A stretch of DNA of 64,000 bases from Ovis canadensis (GCF_042477335.2 NC_091245.1:29770501-29834500), one strand, 5' to 3'. Positions 1-12,018 are shown, counted from the stretch's first letter. The notes: generated by a model not told the origin, from the sequence alone. Program-made: numbers and translations.

Positions 1-569
1 TACCCTCCTCCCATAGACCTATGGAAGGCCTCAGGTCCTTCCCACCCCTGTGGCTATACTGACTGGTTACTCTGGTTGTTGGGCACCACCTGTTTGGGGC
101 CCTTAGCTTTCTTCTTGGCCAAGGTCACAACTTGGTGGGGCCTGATCCTTATCTGCTGCCCTGGGACTTACCTGAGATGAGCCTGGGGCTGGCAGAGCCT
201 CTTTGCCTTCCCTCAGGCCTTATCTCTCAGATAAGAGTTCTCCCTCTTGCCAGGGTTCTCTATTCCTCCTTCTCACCCAAGTCTGACCATTAGCCTCGGA
301 ATCCTGAAGCAGTAGCAAACTGGCTCCACCCAGCCTGTGGAAGCCCTCCCCTCTGCTGACCACCAAGCCTGCCTCCCCAAGAAGTCTAAGGACTCATTCA
401 TTCATTCAGCAAACCTTTCCCTGTCTCTTACTCCCAGGCCCCCTGTGGTGACTCTGCAGGAGGTAAGCGCCAGAAGCCTGGGTCTCGTTCTGCTTCAGAC
501 CTACTGCGTGACCATGGACAAGACCCTCTCCCACTCAGGATCTAACTTCCCTAAAACAGGGTTTTGGGT

Positions 570-740
570 AGAGCAGTGGTTCTCAAAGTGTAATCCCGGG
601 CTCACAACAGCAGTGCCACCTGGAAACTTACTAGCAATGCAATTTCTCAGGTCCCACACCAGAGCCACTGAATCTGAAACTCCCTTCTGAAGAGTGCACA
701 AATTTGGGGCCCCTTCCTTTCACCTTGAAAAGATGACAGC
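570..740. repeat. MER5A-like DNA transposon relic (copy A)
   Basis: Contains the CAGTGGTTCTCAAAGTGT end and the CAGGTCCCACACCAGAGCC core typical of MER5A (hAT-Charlie). Shared with about 40803-40935 in copy B. Confidence 0.7.
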
Positions 741-863
741 AAGATATGACCTTGGACCCATACATCTCCCTACAACCTGAGCCAGTCACATAACCAGTGA
801 GCCCTCACTTTCTCAAGTGGATGATGGCAAGAACGCGGCCATACCCATCCTGATGCTACCTCA

Positions 864-1316
<453 letters not shown>

Positions 1317-2104
1317 TCATTGATAAGGGAACATTTAAGGGAGACCTAGAAGGATGGGTGTGTAAATTTAACCAAAAGGGGACTAGGTTATTACAGACAG
1401 AAAGAAGAGTATATGCAAAGGTATGGCCATAGGAAATGTGTGGTTGCATAAAAGAATGGCCATTGCTTTGGTACAGATGCAGAGAAATGAGATAAGACAA
1501 GATTGGAAAAGAGGGCTGTGATCTGGTTGTAAAGGACCCTGGGTGCTGGCAAAAAAAAAGGGAGGGTATGTGCTGGAGATAGCAAGAAAGGTTGTGTTTA
1601 GAAAGTGCTCCTCAGTGGCAGGGCGAGCATGGATTGGTGAGAGCAGGCTGGTGGCAGAGACTGTGTGGGAAGGGGCGGGCTGAGGCGGGGCTCCAGCAGG
1701 AGAGGGGGAGCTGAGAGGTTAGGGTGAGCAAGGAATGGAGATAGAGGATGGGAAGGAAGAAGCCTCGAGGCACCGGCTGAAGATACAGGCATGAGGCAGA
1801 AGGAGAGGAGGCTGCTCCCAGGTCCCCATGTGGATGGAAGGCCCTTCATCAGGAGAGGGTGCAGGGGTGTGAGGGTAAGTTCAGCCCAGCCCGCCGAGCT
1901 TGTGATGCCTGAGTGACTTCCAAGGAGAGTTCATCTGGGAGCATGGAAGGATAGCTGAAGCCTGGTAAAGGAGGAAGGGGAAACAAAGTTAATGAAACTG
2001 TTGTTTGGAGATCAAATCTTGGTGGGCTTGGTGATGGGAGGGGCAAATAGAGCTGTGGATGGAGGATAAGTCTTGGTAGTCAATTCGAAAGGAAACCAAC
2101 TCTG

Positions 2105-2390
2105 AACCCTCATGGGGAGGACTGATGCTGAAGCTGAAATGCCTGTATTTTGGCCACCTGCTGTGAAGAAGTACTCACTGAAAAAGACTCTGATGAGGGG
2201 AAAGATGGAAGGCAGGAGAAGGGGACGACAGAGAATGAGATGGTTGGATAGAATCATAGCCTCAAAGGACATGACTTTTACCAAGCTGTGGGAGAGAGTA
2301 AAGGACAGAGAGGCCTGGTGTGCTGCAGTCCATGGGGTCGCAAAGCGTCAGAGACGACTCAGCGACTGGAGAGCAGCAACAATGGGGAGG
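2105..2390 (+). repeat. BovB LINE 3' end (copy A)
   Basis: Sense fragment of the BovB ORF2 C-terminus (Arg-rich segment, Trp-Leu-Asp-like motif and Val-His-Gly-Val-Ala end). The frame is open but the element is 5' truncated. Shared with about 44000-44285, so inserted before the duplication. Confidence 0.85.
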
Positions 2391-2478
2391 AGGGCAGGGG
2401 CCAGCGGGGACAGAGCCTTATGCGGCGAAGGAATGAGGGGTGGGGAGACAGCCAGATGGCGCAGCTGGGGGCTCCTAC

Positions 2479-2596
2479 CTGGCGGGACGGTGTGTTTCTG
2501 CAGCGAGAAGACCACGATCATCGCGATGGCGAACACCAGAACCGCACTGACACCACCCACAATGGCCCACTTCCAGCACCCCTTGTTGTTGGCCAT
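2479..2596 (-). CDS. FAM151A-like second copy, exon 1
   Basis: Same length, start context and splice donor as FAM151A exon 1 at 44392-44509. By my count 14 of 118 bases differ, giving 9 changes in 40 residues (4, 12, 19, 20, 27, 28, 29, 37, 38). The hydrophobic anchor and start codon are intact, so it is not visibly a pseudogene. It would continue into exons off the left edge of the window. It cannot splice to exons 3-8 seen here, because those lie upstream of it on this strand. Confidence 0.8.
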
Positions 2597-3139
2597 GATG
2601 ACCTTCTGAGGGAAATGCACCTCAAAGGGCAGAGTCTCCTGAGGCTCTGAGAGCTGGGATCCAGAGGGAGGAAGGAGCACTTAAATCTCCTCCTGGCAGA
2701 ACAGCTCCTGCAGGCCTGGAATGTCCCAAGAGACAGCTTTGGAGGCCCCGCCTACCTCCCACCCGCCTCCTCCTCCTCCCTCTCTTCTAGGATCTTAACA
2801 GGTCAAGCAGAAAATCCCGTCACCTCCAAAATGACCTTTGAGCACAGTAAGAGACAGCAGCAGATGTTAGATGGAGCCACCACTGCCCTCCCCTCCAGCA
2901 ACCTGCTGCCTGTCTGCTCCAGCCTGAGAGATGCATCTGGCTTGAGGGCCAGGGATCTGAACCCAGCTTGACCTTGCTTTCCTGAAGACCTGGAGATTTT
3001 CTGTCCCTGCATAAAAGGAGGGCTTCCTTCTTTCTGCCCTGTCCCAGGGAGTCTGGAAGGTCAGGCAAGGGTGAGTGACAAGAACAGATTAGATCTGCCA
3101 GAGGAACAAGAATTTTCCTTCTATCCCAGGTAGATTAGT

Positions 3140-3211
3140 GGCTCGTTGGTTTAGGGGTATGATTCTCACTTAGGGTGCGAGAGGTCCTGGGTTCAAATCC
3201 TGGACGAGCCC
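3140..3211 (+). tRNA. tRNA-Pro (anticodon AGG), probably a decayed copy
   Basis: 72-nt tRNA shape. The acceptor stem (GGCTCGT / ACGAGCC) pairs perfectly, the anticodon AGG is at 3172-3174, and the B box GGTTCAAATCC is intact. Against the usual mammalian tRNA-Pro it has an A-C mismatch in the anticodon stem and two G-U pairs in the T stem, each a CpG-type transition, plus a D-loop change. Copy B has no tRNA at this point. It is followed at once by a Bov-tA SINE, so it may be a retrocopy or pseudogene rather than a working gene. Confidence 0.65.
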
Positions 3212-3217
3212 TACTTT

Positions 3218-3427
3218 GGACTTCCCTGGTGGCTCAGATGGTAAAGAATCTGCCTTCAATGCAGGAGACACGAGTTCAATCCTTGGGTCGGGAAGATCCT
3301 CTGGAGAAGGCAATGGCAACCCACTCCAGTACTCTTGCCTGGAAAATCCCATGGACAGAGGAGCCTGGTAGTCTACAGTCCGTGGGGTTGCAAAGAGTCG
3401 GACACGACTGAGCGACTTCACTTTCAG
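3218..3427 (+). repeat. Bov-tA SINE
   Basis: Full-length ruminant tRNA-Glu/ART2 SINE in sense, starting with the CTTCCCTGGTGGCTCAG head. Absent from copy B, so inserted after duplication (with, or next to, the tRNA-Pro copy). Confidence 0.9.
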
Positions 3428-4164
3428 ATGGCTTATCTACCTGGGATTGAAATTGATAGAACTGGCATGCTGACCTGGGCTGCTGCAGGCCATTTCTGAG
3501 TCCACACGGGAGGGACTGGTCACTGCCTGACCCAGAGGCTGTCCCATGGTTCCCAGTGTGGGAAAACAGTTAGAGACTGTCCCTATTTCAGAGACCCTGG
3601 AGTTTAAATCAGTCCAAGAGCCAGCTGTCATGTGCATGGGGAATTGGGGCAGGAGTGTAGAGAAATCCAGCAGGGGCCTTGGGTACTCGAGTGAGTGTGT
3701 GTGTGTAAGAGTGGTTAGAAGGATGCCCAGGTGGGCAGATCCAGGGAATCTGGGAAGTAAGGAGAAGCTCGGGAGGGAGTTTGGCTCAGGGGTCCTCAGG
3801 TCATGGGGGCTCTGGGTGTCCCTGAAGAGCAGCTGCCCAGGAAGGAATAGATGTAGAAGTCTGGGACTCTGGACCAAACATGAAGCTGTGAGCATCTTTT
3901 CCTGCTCAAGGCAAAGAGAGAAGGGGGTGGAGGCAGACTTTGGGGGACTACAGACTTTAGGGATGGTGGGGGAAGAGAAATTGGTTAAGTGCTGTGGGAT
4001 AGAATGACAAGAGGTGGGGAGGGCCCAGGGAGCCACTAGAAGGGTCACTTAGAGGAGAAAGGGGTGGTCATCTGTGCTTGGAGATGGAGGCCCATAGGAC
4101 AGCAAGGTGCTGCCAGACTTGACTATAAGAGTAAAGGTGATGTTGGAGACAGTCGAGAACTTAG

Positions 4165-4640
4165 CTCTTACTATTGACTAGGCTTTCCACATACAAACAG
4201 CCCTTGTTTTGTTGCCAAAATCTTGGCTGTCTGTGCACCAATTTCAAACAGAAATACGGAGACAGAGTTATGGAGGAGAAGGAAAACGTGGCTTTATTAC
4301 TTTGGCAGCAAAGGAGGAACACAGCAGGCAAGCTGCTCAAGAAGGGTGCCGCCCTCCCTGGTGACCAGGGAGAGGTTACCTAGTCAGGCAGGAGTGTGTG
4401 ATAAGGATCAGGGCAGTAGAAGTCTTCATCCCTTCTTCTGCAGTTTCTAAAGGGTGGGGTTGCTGGCAAGATTTGCAGGGTCTCAGGTGATCTAGTCTCT
4501 TATCTTGATGAGCCTCTAGGGCCCCTTTAATCTTGCCTCAGGTAGTTATGTTGCTGTTCCTCCCTTGATTAGCAACTGTTCTGCCAGTTGGAACCAAGAG
4601 GTCATGGAGCCTGGAGTTTGGCCTATAAGAAATGACAAAG
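4165..4640 (-). repeat. Solo LTR (copy A)
   Basis: LTR-like block with an AATAAA signal on the minus strand within GTGGCTTTATTACTTTGG near 4290. Shared with copy B, where a BovB splits it. Family not determined. Confidence 0.55.
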
Positions 4641-5769
4641 AGACCTCAGTGCCCAGGTACCCCACAGGGCCCTGCCTGGCACTGGCTTTAGAACTGTGTG
4701 CTTAGTTAGTCTTTGTGACACTCCTGTGGGGGAAGTATCACTCCTGTATCTCAGATAAGAGAGTGGGAGTTGGTCAGCAGCAGAGCTGAGGTATAAGCCT
4801 GGGTCTTTCCACCCAGCAGGCTGTGTGTTGTCCACCCCTTGGGAAGGATGCTGACGGGTTCTGAGGCACTCAGCATAGCAGCCTCTCTCAACTCTGTGGC
4901 CGTTGCAGGCTGTCTTTGAGGAAGAGGGTCTTTATTCAGCTCTGGCTTTTGGCTCAGACTTCTGGGTTGGTCTCCAGGCCACAAAGGACCCCACTGCCCA
5001 TGACACTCCTTATGAGACAGAAAACTGATCTGAGCCCCACTCTGTGCCCGGTACCATGCTAGCTCTGGGGACCCATCAGCGCCCGGGGGCATGGTAGGAG
5101 AGGAGAACATGGGGGTTGTCAGGGGCTCCAGCATCTTAGGTGGAACCGCTGTTCTAGAGCTGATGCTACAGGAGTGGGGTTACAGCCTGTGAGTTGGGCT
5201 AATAGCACGGCCTCCGAGGTGGCACCTGATGGATCCCTGATGAGCACAGGGGAACTGGGAAGCCAGTCTCCTGGGCGGGCCATGTGACTTTCAGGGGTGA
5301 CATGGAGGACCTGGAGAGCCATAGGGGACCAGGGCTAGGGAAGGTTGTTCTAGATGAGGGGCAGCGTGTGTGGAGGGAGCAGAGCATGTGGGAGAAGGGC
5401 TTGCCCAGGAGGCAGCAGTGCAGTGGGGCTGGGCCCTGCCAGGTGGGAGGCAGGGGCGCTCAGGGGAGAAGGCTGAGCAGGCAAGCAGGGCTGGACCACC
5501 CTGATGAAGAGCTTGACTCCAACCAGGAGGGCATAGGGGGCCTTCGTCTGTGGGATAAGTAGGAGAGGCACATGCTCAGCTTCGCATTTTGGAGAATGAT
5601 TCTGGAATGGCTGGAGGGGGCCCCCCTCCACACCTCTTATCCCCCCATTCTCTGCCACAGAGCCACATGACCTCCCAGGCCATTCTACTCAGAACAACCA
5701 CAGGTCCACCAAGACCCAGCTTCTCTTTCCTGGGTTACTTCAATTACCCAGCCCCTTACCTGAAAACTG

Positions 5770-6215
5770 GGTTCACCGTCTTTTCGGTGCCAAGTCAAAA
5801 GGCACAACCAAGCCAAAGATCCAGAGAAGGATTTATTACTTTCCCAAAGCAGCATCTCCAGGAACAGCAAAACAGAAGAAGATGTAAGTAAGGGTACATG
5901 TATGTTTGTGAAGGGGCTTGAGCGGAGGAGAATTCCCCACGTAACTGAGGCAAATGATGATGGAGTCCAAGTTTTAGTTGATTGAAATCTTGAAGATCAG
6001 GAAAGGTCAACATCCCATCCTCCACCTGGGTGGAAGCCTTAGTTCTGGCAGAACTCCCTGTCAGACTGTTTACACATATCCCTTGAGGAAGAACTAGGAC
6101 TCTGTTTTATCTGAACTATTGTTTCTTGAGGGCTTTTGCTTTGTTCCTACACTCCCTTACTTCCCTTAAGATTGTTGATTACTGAGACCTGTTCAAGGGC
6201 AAGCACTGTGGCCAT
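5770..6215 (-). repeat. Second LTR-like block (copy A)
   Basis: Contains a reversed AATAAA in AAGGATTTATTACTTTCC near 5829 and a purine- and TG-rich layout typical of bovine LTRs. Shared with about 48020-48690, where a BOV-A2 SINE splits it. Confidence 0.45.
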
Positions 6216-6234
6216 TTTATTTAAGGAAGTATGA

Positions 6235-6537
6235 AGTATGAAGTGAAAGTCACTCAGTCCTGTCTGACTCTGCGACTCCATGGACTATACAGTCCATGGA
6301 ATTCTCCAGGCCAGAATACTGGTACAGATTCCCTTCTCCAGGGGATCTTCCCAACCCAGGGCTCGAACCCAGGTCTCCCATATTGCAGGTGGATTCTTTA
6401 CCAGCTGAGCCACCAAGGAAACCCAAGAATATTGGAGTGGGTATCCCTTCTCCAGCGGATCTTCCTGACTCAGGAATGGAAGAGGGGTCTCCTGCTTTGC
6501 AGGTGGATTCTTTAGCAACTGAGCTACCAGGGAAGCC
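6235..6537 (-). repeat. Bov-tA SINE with extra monomer
   Basis: Antisense Bov-tA followed by a second antisense head segment (Bov-tA3-like or nested). Not in copy B. Flanking sequence suggests copy A also lost the DNA equivalent to about 48690-50320. Confidence 0.85.
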
Positions 6538-7309
6538 CGTTTTATTTTAAGCAGCAAGGCAACCAACATACTCAGTTCTCAAGCTCCTGCTCCCTCCCCC
6601 TCCAAATCAACTGATGTTCACAACTGTCATTGTACATTTATAATAAACCACTCAAAATACTTAGTTTCAAAGAGAAAAGTGGATACTGAGTCCTGAGAAT
6701 GCAGCATTGAAATGATTTCCTATACTTAGTAGCCCCTTTTCTGTGAAAATTGCCTGCTGTTGTTTCATATCCTTGAGCTCTGTGGATTCACATTATCCTG
6801 CAATCCCTTTCTAGAGTGGCTGTGCAGGAGGCAGGATCTATAACTAAAGGACATCCATTTCACTTTTACCGAGTACCTATTCTGTGCCGTTCACTGTGTT
6901 AGATGTCGAGGACAGAGGCACCAATTAGGCACAGCTGCTGCCCTAATTGGATCATACATTGTTTTTAAAGCCAAAAACCGGGAATCTAGTAACATATACA
7001 ATGTTGCAGATTTTGAGGAAAAATCAAAGGTAGTAAAAAAGAAAAGGAAAAAATAACGTCCTTCTGAGAAAACTGTTATTAAAGTTGTGATGTATATCAT
7101 TCTGCTTCTTTTCTATACACACATAAAAACAACCTTCAAAAAGAATTGTCTTGTGATATTGCTCTGTACCACATCCCAGCATTTATTGTGTTTGTTAGGT
7201 TTTAAAGCGGTATAATCTGGCCTGTGGAATATTTATATTTGCCTGTTTAAAAAAGATGGTTGGGTTTCCACTGCTTGTGGGGGACGGCATGTCTAAACGC
7301 ATAAGCTCT

Positions 7310-7480
7310 GAGTTGCCTGTCCTCCCTTCTAGCCCCAACACTCACTAGCTGTGCAACCCAGGGCAGTCAGTTCACCTTTCGGTACCTCCGTTTCCTCACT
7401 TATTACCTTGTAGGGTTGTCGTGAGGGTTAAATGAATAAACACATGTAAATCGTTTGTGACAGTACCTGATACCTACCAA
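7310..7480 (+). repeat. MIR SINE relic (copy A)
   Basis: Core with the pattern cannot-lose 'GTGCAACCCAGGGCAGTCA', then pyrimidine-rich 'TTTCCTCA' and a GTTAAATGAATAAA-type end. Shared with about 51165-51345. Confidence 0.65.
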
Positions 7481-8147
7481 ATGCTTGATAAAGATGATGT
7501 GTTGTTGTTCATGTATGTATATAATTTATAATGAGTTTGTAATCTGCTTTCCCCTCGTATATATAATATGAGCATTTCCCCATATGATTGCAATTTTTTT
7601 TTAATAGATGCATAAAATCTCATTCACTGGCTGTTTCCCTAGTTTATGGAACCATTACCTTCCATGTTGGATACCTGGATTGTTTACAGTCTTTTATTAA
7701 TAAGCAAATGCTCCAGTGAGCCTCTCTGGCCATATTCCTGATGATATTCTAGGCCTGATTCTCAGAAGTAGAATTGCACATTTTTAAGGCTTTTGGAATC
7801 TGCTGTTAAAATTTCATTCCCTAAGATTTATATCAGTGTGGAGCTGCATGGTTGGGTGGGGTTTCCACTGGGGGAGAAGCAAAGAGCAAGTGCCATTCCA
7901 GATAACCGGCAGGATGACCCAAGGCTCAGAAGGAGAGAGCACAGGACGTCCTAGGAGAACTGGGAGAAGGCTGTTAAGTCATGAGGTTTAAGTGAGCCTG
8001 TGGTGGGGCAAGAAGGCTGCAGGGTGGAAAAAGTCATCTTTAATTCACTGGCGATGGGCAGGCTGTGGTGTAGCATGAATCAGGAAAAGGTTAACGGAAG
8101 TAGGGAACCCAGCGAAGAAGCTCTTGTTAGAAGCCAGACAAGGGACT

Positions 8148-8305
8148 TCCCTGGTGGTCCAGGGGTTGTGAATCCACCTCCCAGTGCAGGGGGCAGAGGT
8201 TTGATCCCTGATGTGGGTACTGAACTCCCACATGCTGGGGGGCAAGTACTCCTGTGTGCCACAACTAGAGAAAGCCCACATGCCACACACACACACACAC
8301 AACAA
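8148..8305 (+). repeat. CHR-type tRNA SINE with (CA)n tail (copy A)
   Basis: Starts GGGACTTCCCTGGTGGTCC and ends in a (CA)n microsatellite. Shared with 52167-52330, where the (CA)n is longer. Confidence 0.8.
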
Positions 8306-8885
8306 GCGAAAGAGGAGATCTGAACTGGGTGTGAGGCAAGGGGAGGGTCTGTGCATATTTCCATCAGAGAATCTTTTGGACCTGGAAACTGACACCACAT
8401 GGAGGAAGGAGAGAGGGAGGGAGGAGTCAGAGGCTTTGCTGGAAGGTTTCAGCCTGGCTCTTGGAGAATCAGGGACCACTGATAGAAATAAGAAAGCTGG
8501 GAGGAGGGATGTGTTTTTCGGGAAGAAGATTCAGGTAAGATGTGCTGAGTTACAGGTGGGGTGTGCGATGGTGAACAAGCTGAGGCAGGAAGCCCAGGGA
8601 TGGGGCTACGTTAGTCTCAGCCCAGGGTGTCCGCAGATCCACTCCTGGCTCTCCCTGGCCCTGCACTGAGTTAAACCCTGCCCCCTTGTCTCTGCCTTCC
8701 AGCTGCGTCAGCCAAGGGAAGCACTGGCTGGAGTAAGAGGCTGGGAGAGGCAGTGTATTTTGTCATCTCTTTCCTCTGCTTCAGGGAATGTGTCTAGCAA
8801 CGAATGGCTCTTACTCCCACTCTGGTATCCCTGCCTTCTGCCCATCTGGCTCCTCACTATCATCATGAAACTGTTTTCTTTTTTA

Positions 8886-8998
8886 CTTTTTTTTTTTTTT
8901 TTTTTGCTGCAAGGCATTCGAGATTCGCCTCTGACCAGGAATTAAATCTGTGTCCTCTGCAATGGAAGTGTCTTAACCACTGGACTGCCAGGGAAGTC
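8886..8998 (-). repeat. CHR-type SINE, antisense (copy A)
   Basis: Poly-T lead, then CTGGACTGCCAGGGAAGTC at the reversed head. Shared with about 55590-55702. Confidence 0.75.
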
Positions 8999-9011
8999 CC
9001 TGCTTCCTCTG

Positions 9012-9098
9012 TTTTAAATGAGGCTTCCCTACTGGCTTAGATGGTTAAAAAGTCTATTTGCAGTGCAGGAGACCCGGGTCAATCCCTGGGTTGGGAAG
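9012..9098 (+). repeat. Partial Bov-tA SINE, copy-A specific
   Basis: Only the tRNA-derived head and part of the body (CTTCCCTACTGGCTTAGATG). Copy B has the uninterrupted flank at about 55722. Confidence 0.75.
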
Positions 9099-10244
9099 AA
9101 ATACTTAGCATGGTTTCTTGCTTTCCACCTTGGACCCTGACTTATTCGGGAGCCACATGCATGGATACCATAATTAAAGCAAGGAGTATGGACAAGATCC
9201 CAAGTGAGAAAGGGGAAACCCAAGCCCAGAATCCCAGGGGACACAGATGTAAGGAGTTTTTTTTGTTTTTTTTTTTTTTTTTAAGGTTGGAGGGGTAGGG
9301 AATGGGGACATGGAAAACACCACAAGAGAAAAAAAAATCTGAGGCAGGAAGAGAAAAAGCAGAGTGAAGTGCTCCAGAGATCAAGGAAGGAGAATTCCTA
9401 AGTTTGGAGCATCATAAAGCAGCTGCTCCAGAGAAGGCAGAGAATGAAGATGGAGGACAAGACTTTCAACTCAGAGATGTCCTCAGAGGCAGAGCCTCAA
9501 GGGAGAGGAGGTGGCAGAGAACAAATTAAGTGTTAAAGAACAGGGCCAGAGTGAGGTTTGGGAGGCCAAAGTGAGAATAAAATATTTCTTCAGGAAATAC
9601 TTACTGAAGTACTGAAATACTTGCCAAGTATATTTGGTACTATGTATGGTAAAGTACCAGGCCTCGGGTACCTGGTGTGTAAAGATGAATAAGTCATGGT
9701 CTCTGTTCTTAAGGCATTCTCAGTGCAGAGAGGGAAACAGTCAGGTTCCCAGGGATTTATAGCACACTGTAATACAGTTCTGATCTATGCTGCAAGAGCA
9801 GACAGAAAGTCCTACTGAGCTGTGGGGAGGGGCTCAAGGAGGACTTCCTGGAGAAGGTACCACTGGGTTTGACAGATAAGTAGGAGTCATGCAGATGAAA
9901 TGGGGATGAAAGGGAGGAAAAAAGCACTCTGGATGGAAGGAACAGCCTGAGAAAAGGCATAAAGGTAAGAAACGTTACTGTGAGTTTGGGGGAACCACTG
10001 TGTTGCTAACGCAGAAACTGTGTAGGAGGAAATGGTAGGAGATGAGACTGGGACATGATTCCAGTGGAATAATGAACCAGATATGTCAATGGGAGCCAGA
10101 GGCAGTGAAGATTCCCTTTGATGTGCTAAAACAGAATAACAGACGCACTGGAATCCTACACACAATGACAGTATTTTCAAGAATGAGGATAAAATATTTT
10201 TTTGTAAACAAGAACTGAGTATCACTAATAAATTGTTTTCTAAA

Positions 10245-10558
10245 ACTTTCATTTGTTTAGTTTTGGCTGTGCTGGGTCATCGCTGCTGCACTAGGATTTC
10301 TCTAGTTGCAGCTAGTGGGGGCTACTCTCTGTTGCAGTGCACGGGCTGCTCTTCTCCTGTCCCTGAGCAGGGGCTCCACGGGCTTCAGGAGATGCAGCTC
10401 CGGGGCTCAGCAGTTGCGCTTTCCCGGCTCTAGAGTGCAGGCTCAGTAGCTGATGTGCAGAGGTTTAGTGGTTCCACAGCATGCAGGATATTCCTGGACC
10501 AAGGATCGAACCCAAGTCCCCTGTATTGGCAGGCAGACTCTCAACGACAGGAAGCCCC
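10245..10558 (-). repeat. CHR-type SINE, long antisense copy (copy A)
   Basis: Begins TTTTGGCTGTGCTGGGTC and ends with the reversed SINE head. Shared with about 56850-57160. Confidence 0.8.
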
Positions 10559-10671
10559 ATCACTAATACATTCTTATTGAGGAATTTATGAAGGCTATTC
10601 TTCAGGCAGAAGGAAATTGATCCCAGATGGAAGATCTGAGATTAAATTTTTAAAAAATCACTATTGAATCA

Positions 10672-11307
10672 AATTTGGGTCCGCTCGCCCCCTTGTGTGC
10701 AGTAAAGCCAATCTCCTGACACTGGGTTGCAGGGAAGGAAAGTGCAGCATCTATTACGCGGCACCAAGCAAGGACTTTAGGCAGTTAGTACTTAAAAGAC
10801 CCAAACTCCCCAATGGCTTTAGGGAAAGGATTTTAAAGACAGGGTGAGGGAGGGAGGGAGGGAGGGAGGTTGGGGGTGTGTGATCAACTGGTAGACATTC
10901 TTCTGAGGTTGATGGTGAGGTAGTTGGGGGTCAACATCATCAACCTTCTGGTTCCAAGCGGACTAGGGTCTACACGCTTGTGGGCAGCACACAGTTAATT
11001 TTTTCCACCTGGTGGAGTTTTCATTCTCTGCAAAACAGCTAAAAGGACACGGCTCAGGATATTATCTATAGCCCTTGAGGAGGAACAAAAGGTCCATGAC
11101 TTTGTTTAATGGCTAAACTTATTATTTTGTCTTGTTTGACTGTTTTCCTTCGCTTCTGCATTTTCTCTGATTAAATTTATTCTTTGGAACTTGAGGAAGG
11201 CCTAGGAGGCTAAAGTTTTCCTATAAACAAGAGACAGGTAGAAAACAAGAGAAAAAGAGGAGGTGGTTCTGTCCCGGGAAGGCCCCATAGGGTCCTGCTC
11301 AGTTACA
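10672..11307 (-). repeat. Solo LTR, same family as 54747-55432 (copy A)
   Basis: On the minus strand it begins TGTAACTGAGCAGGACC and carries AATAAA in the GATTAAATTTATTCTTTGG segment near 11175. Shared with copy B (about 57405-58245), so present before the duplication. It includes a (GGGA)n tract at 10848-10868. Confidence 0.7.
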
Positions 11308-11389
11308 TGATCAGATAAAATATTCATTTATGAGAGTTATATCAAAACAAAAAGTGATTGCATGAAACAATGATATTTAATTATTGTTG

Positions 11390-11939
11390 TTGTTGTTGAG
11401 TTGATAAGTTGTGTCTGACTCTTTAGAAAGAAAGAAAAGAAAGTGAAGTCGCTCAGTCCTGTCTGATTACTCTTGCCTGGAAAATCCCATGGATGGAGGA
11501 GCCTGGTGGGCTTCAGTGCATGGGGTCACAAAGAGTCGGCCACGACTGAGTGACTTCACTTTTCACTGTACTGTAACCTACCAGACTCCTCCATCCATGG
11601 GATTTTCCAGGCAAGAGTACTGGAATGGGTTGCCATATCCTCCTCCAGGGGATCTTCCAAACCCAGGGATTGAACCCAGGTCTCCCGCATTGCAGGCAGA
11701 CGCTTTACCATCTGAACCACGAGGGAAGCCTGTGACTCGTTGGGACCCCATATACTGCATCATGTCAGGCTCCTTCCTCCTTCACTATATCCCTGAGTTT
11801 TCTGAATTCATGCCCATTGAGTCAGTGATGCTAACTCACCATCTCATCCTCTGTTGTCCCCTTCTCCTTTTGCCTTCAATTGTTCCCAGTATCAGGATCT
11901 TCTCAGATGAGTATGCTCCACCCATCAGGTGGCCAAAGT
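11390..11939 (-). repeat. ART2/BovB-tail element carrying an inverted SINE pair, at the duplication end (copy A)
   Basis: An old antisense ART2/BovB 3' segment (head at 11390-11425, remainder 11740-11939) is interrupted by a sense ART2 fragment (11430-11562) and an antisense Bov-tA (11583-11735). Copy B holds the same old element uninterrupted at 58550-58805. Homology between copies stops at 11939. Confidence 0.75.
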
Positions 11940-11942
11940 CTT

Positions 11943-12018
11943 GCCGCGGCCCGGGTTCAGTCCCTGGTTGGGAACTGAAATCCCACAAGCTGCATGGCAC
12001 TGCCCAAATAAAATAAAA
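11943..12018 (+). repeat. CHR-type SINE 3' fragment abutting the duplication junction
   Basis: 5'-truncated CHR SINE (GGTTCAGTCCCTGGTTGGG to an AAATAAAATAAAA tail) beginning right where homology between copies ends. Confidence 0.7.

Noticed and set aside
3006..3022. TATA-like CATAAAAGG on the plus strand, conserved in copy B at about 44919
   Set aside because: It points away from FAM151A and no plus-strand exon follows. Conservation is explained by the duplication itself.
3437..4048. 203-residue open frame on the minus strand
   Set aside because: No family resemblance, Pro/Ser/Leu-rich composition from GC-skewed non-coding DNA, and not conserved as a frame in copy B (frameshifted near 45500-45800).
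11940..11943. Assembly error as the cause of the duplication
   Set aside because: The copies differ by up to about 12% in places and by many independent insertions with target-site duplications, which false duplication of haplotypes would not give. Long-read confirmation of the junction is still desirable.
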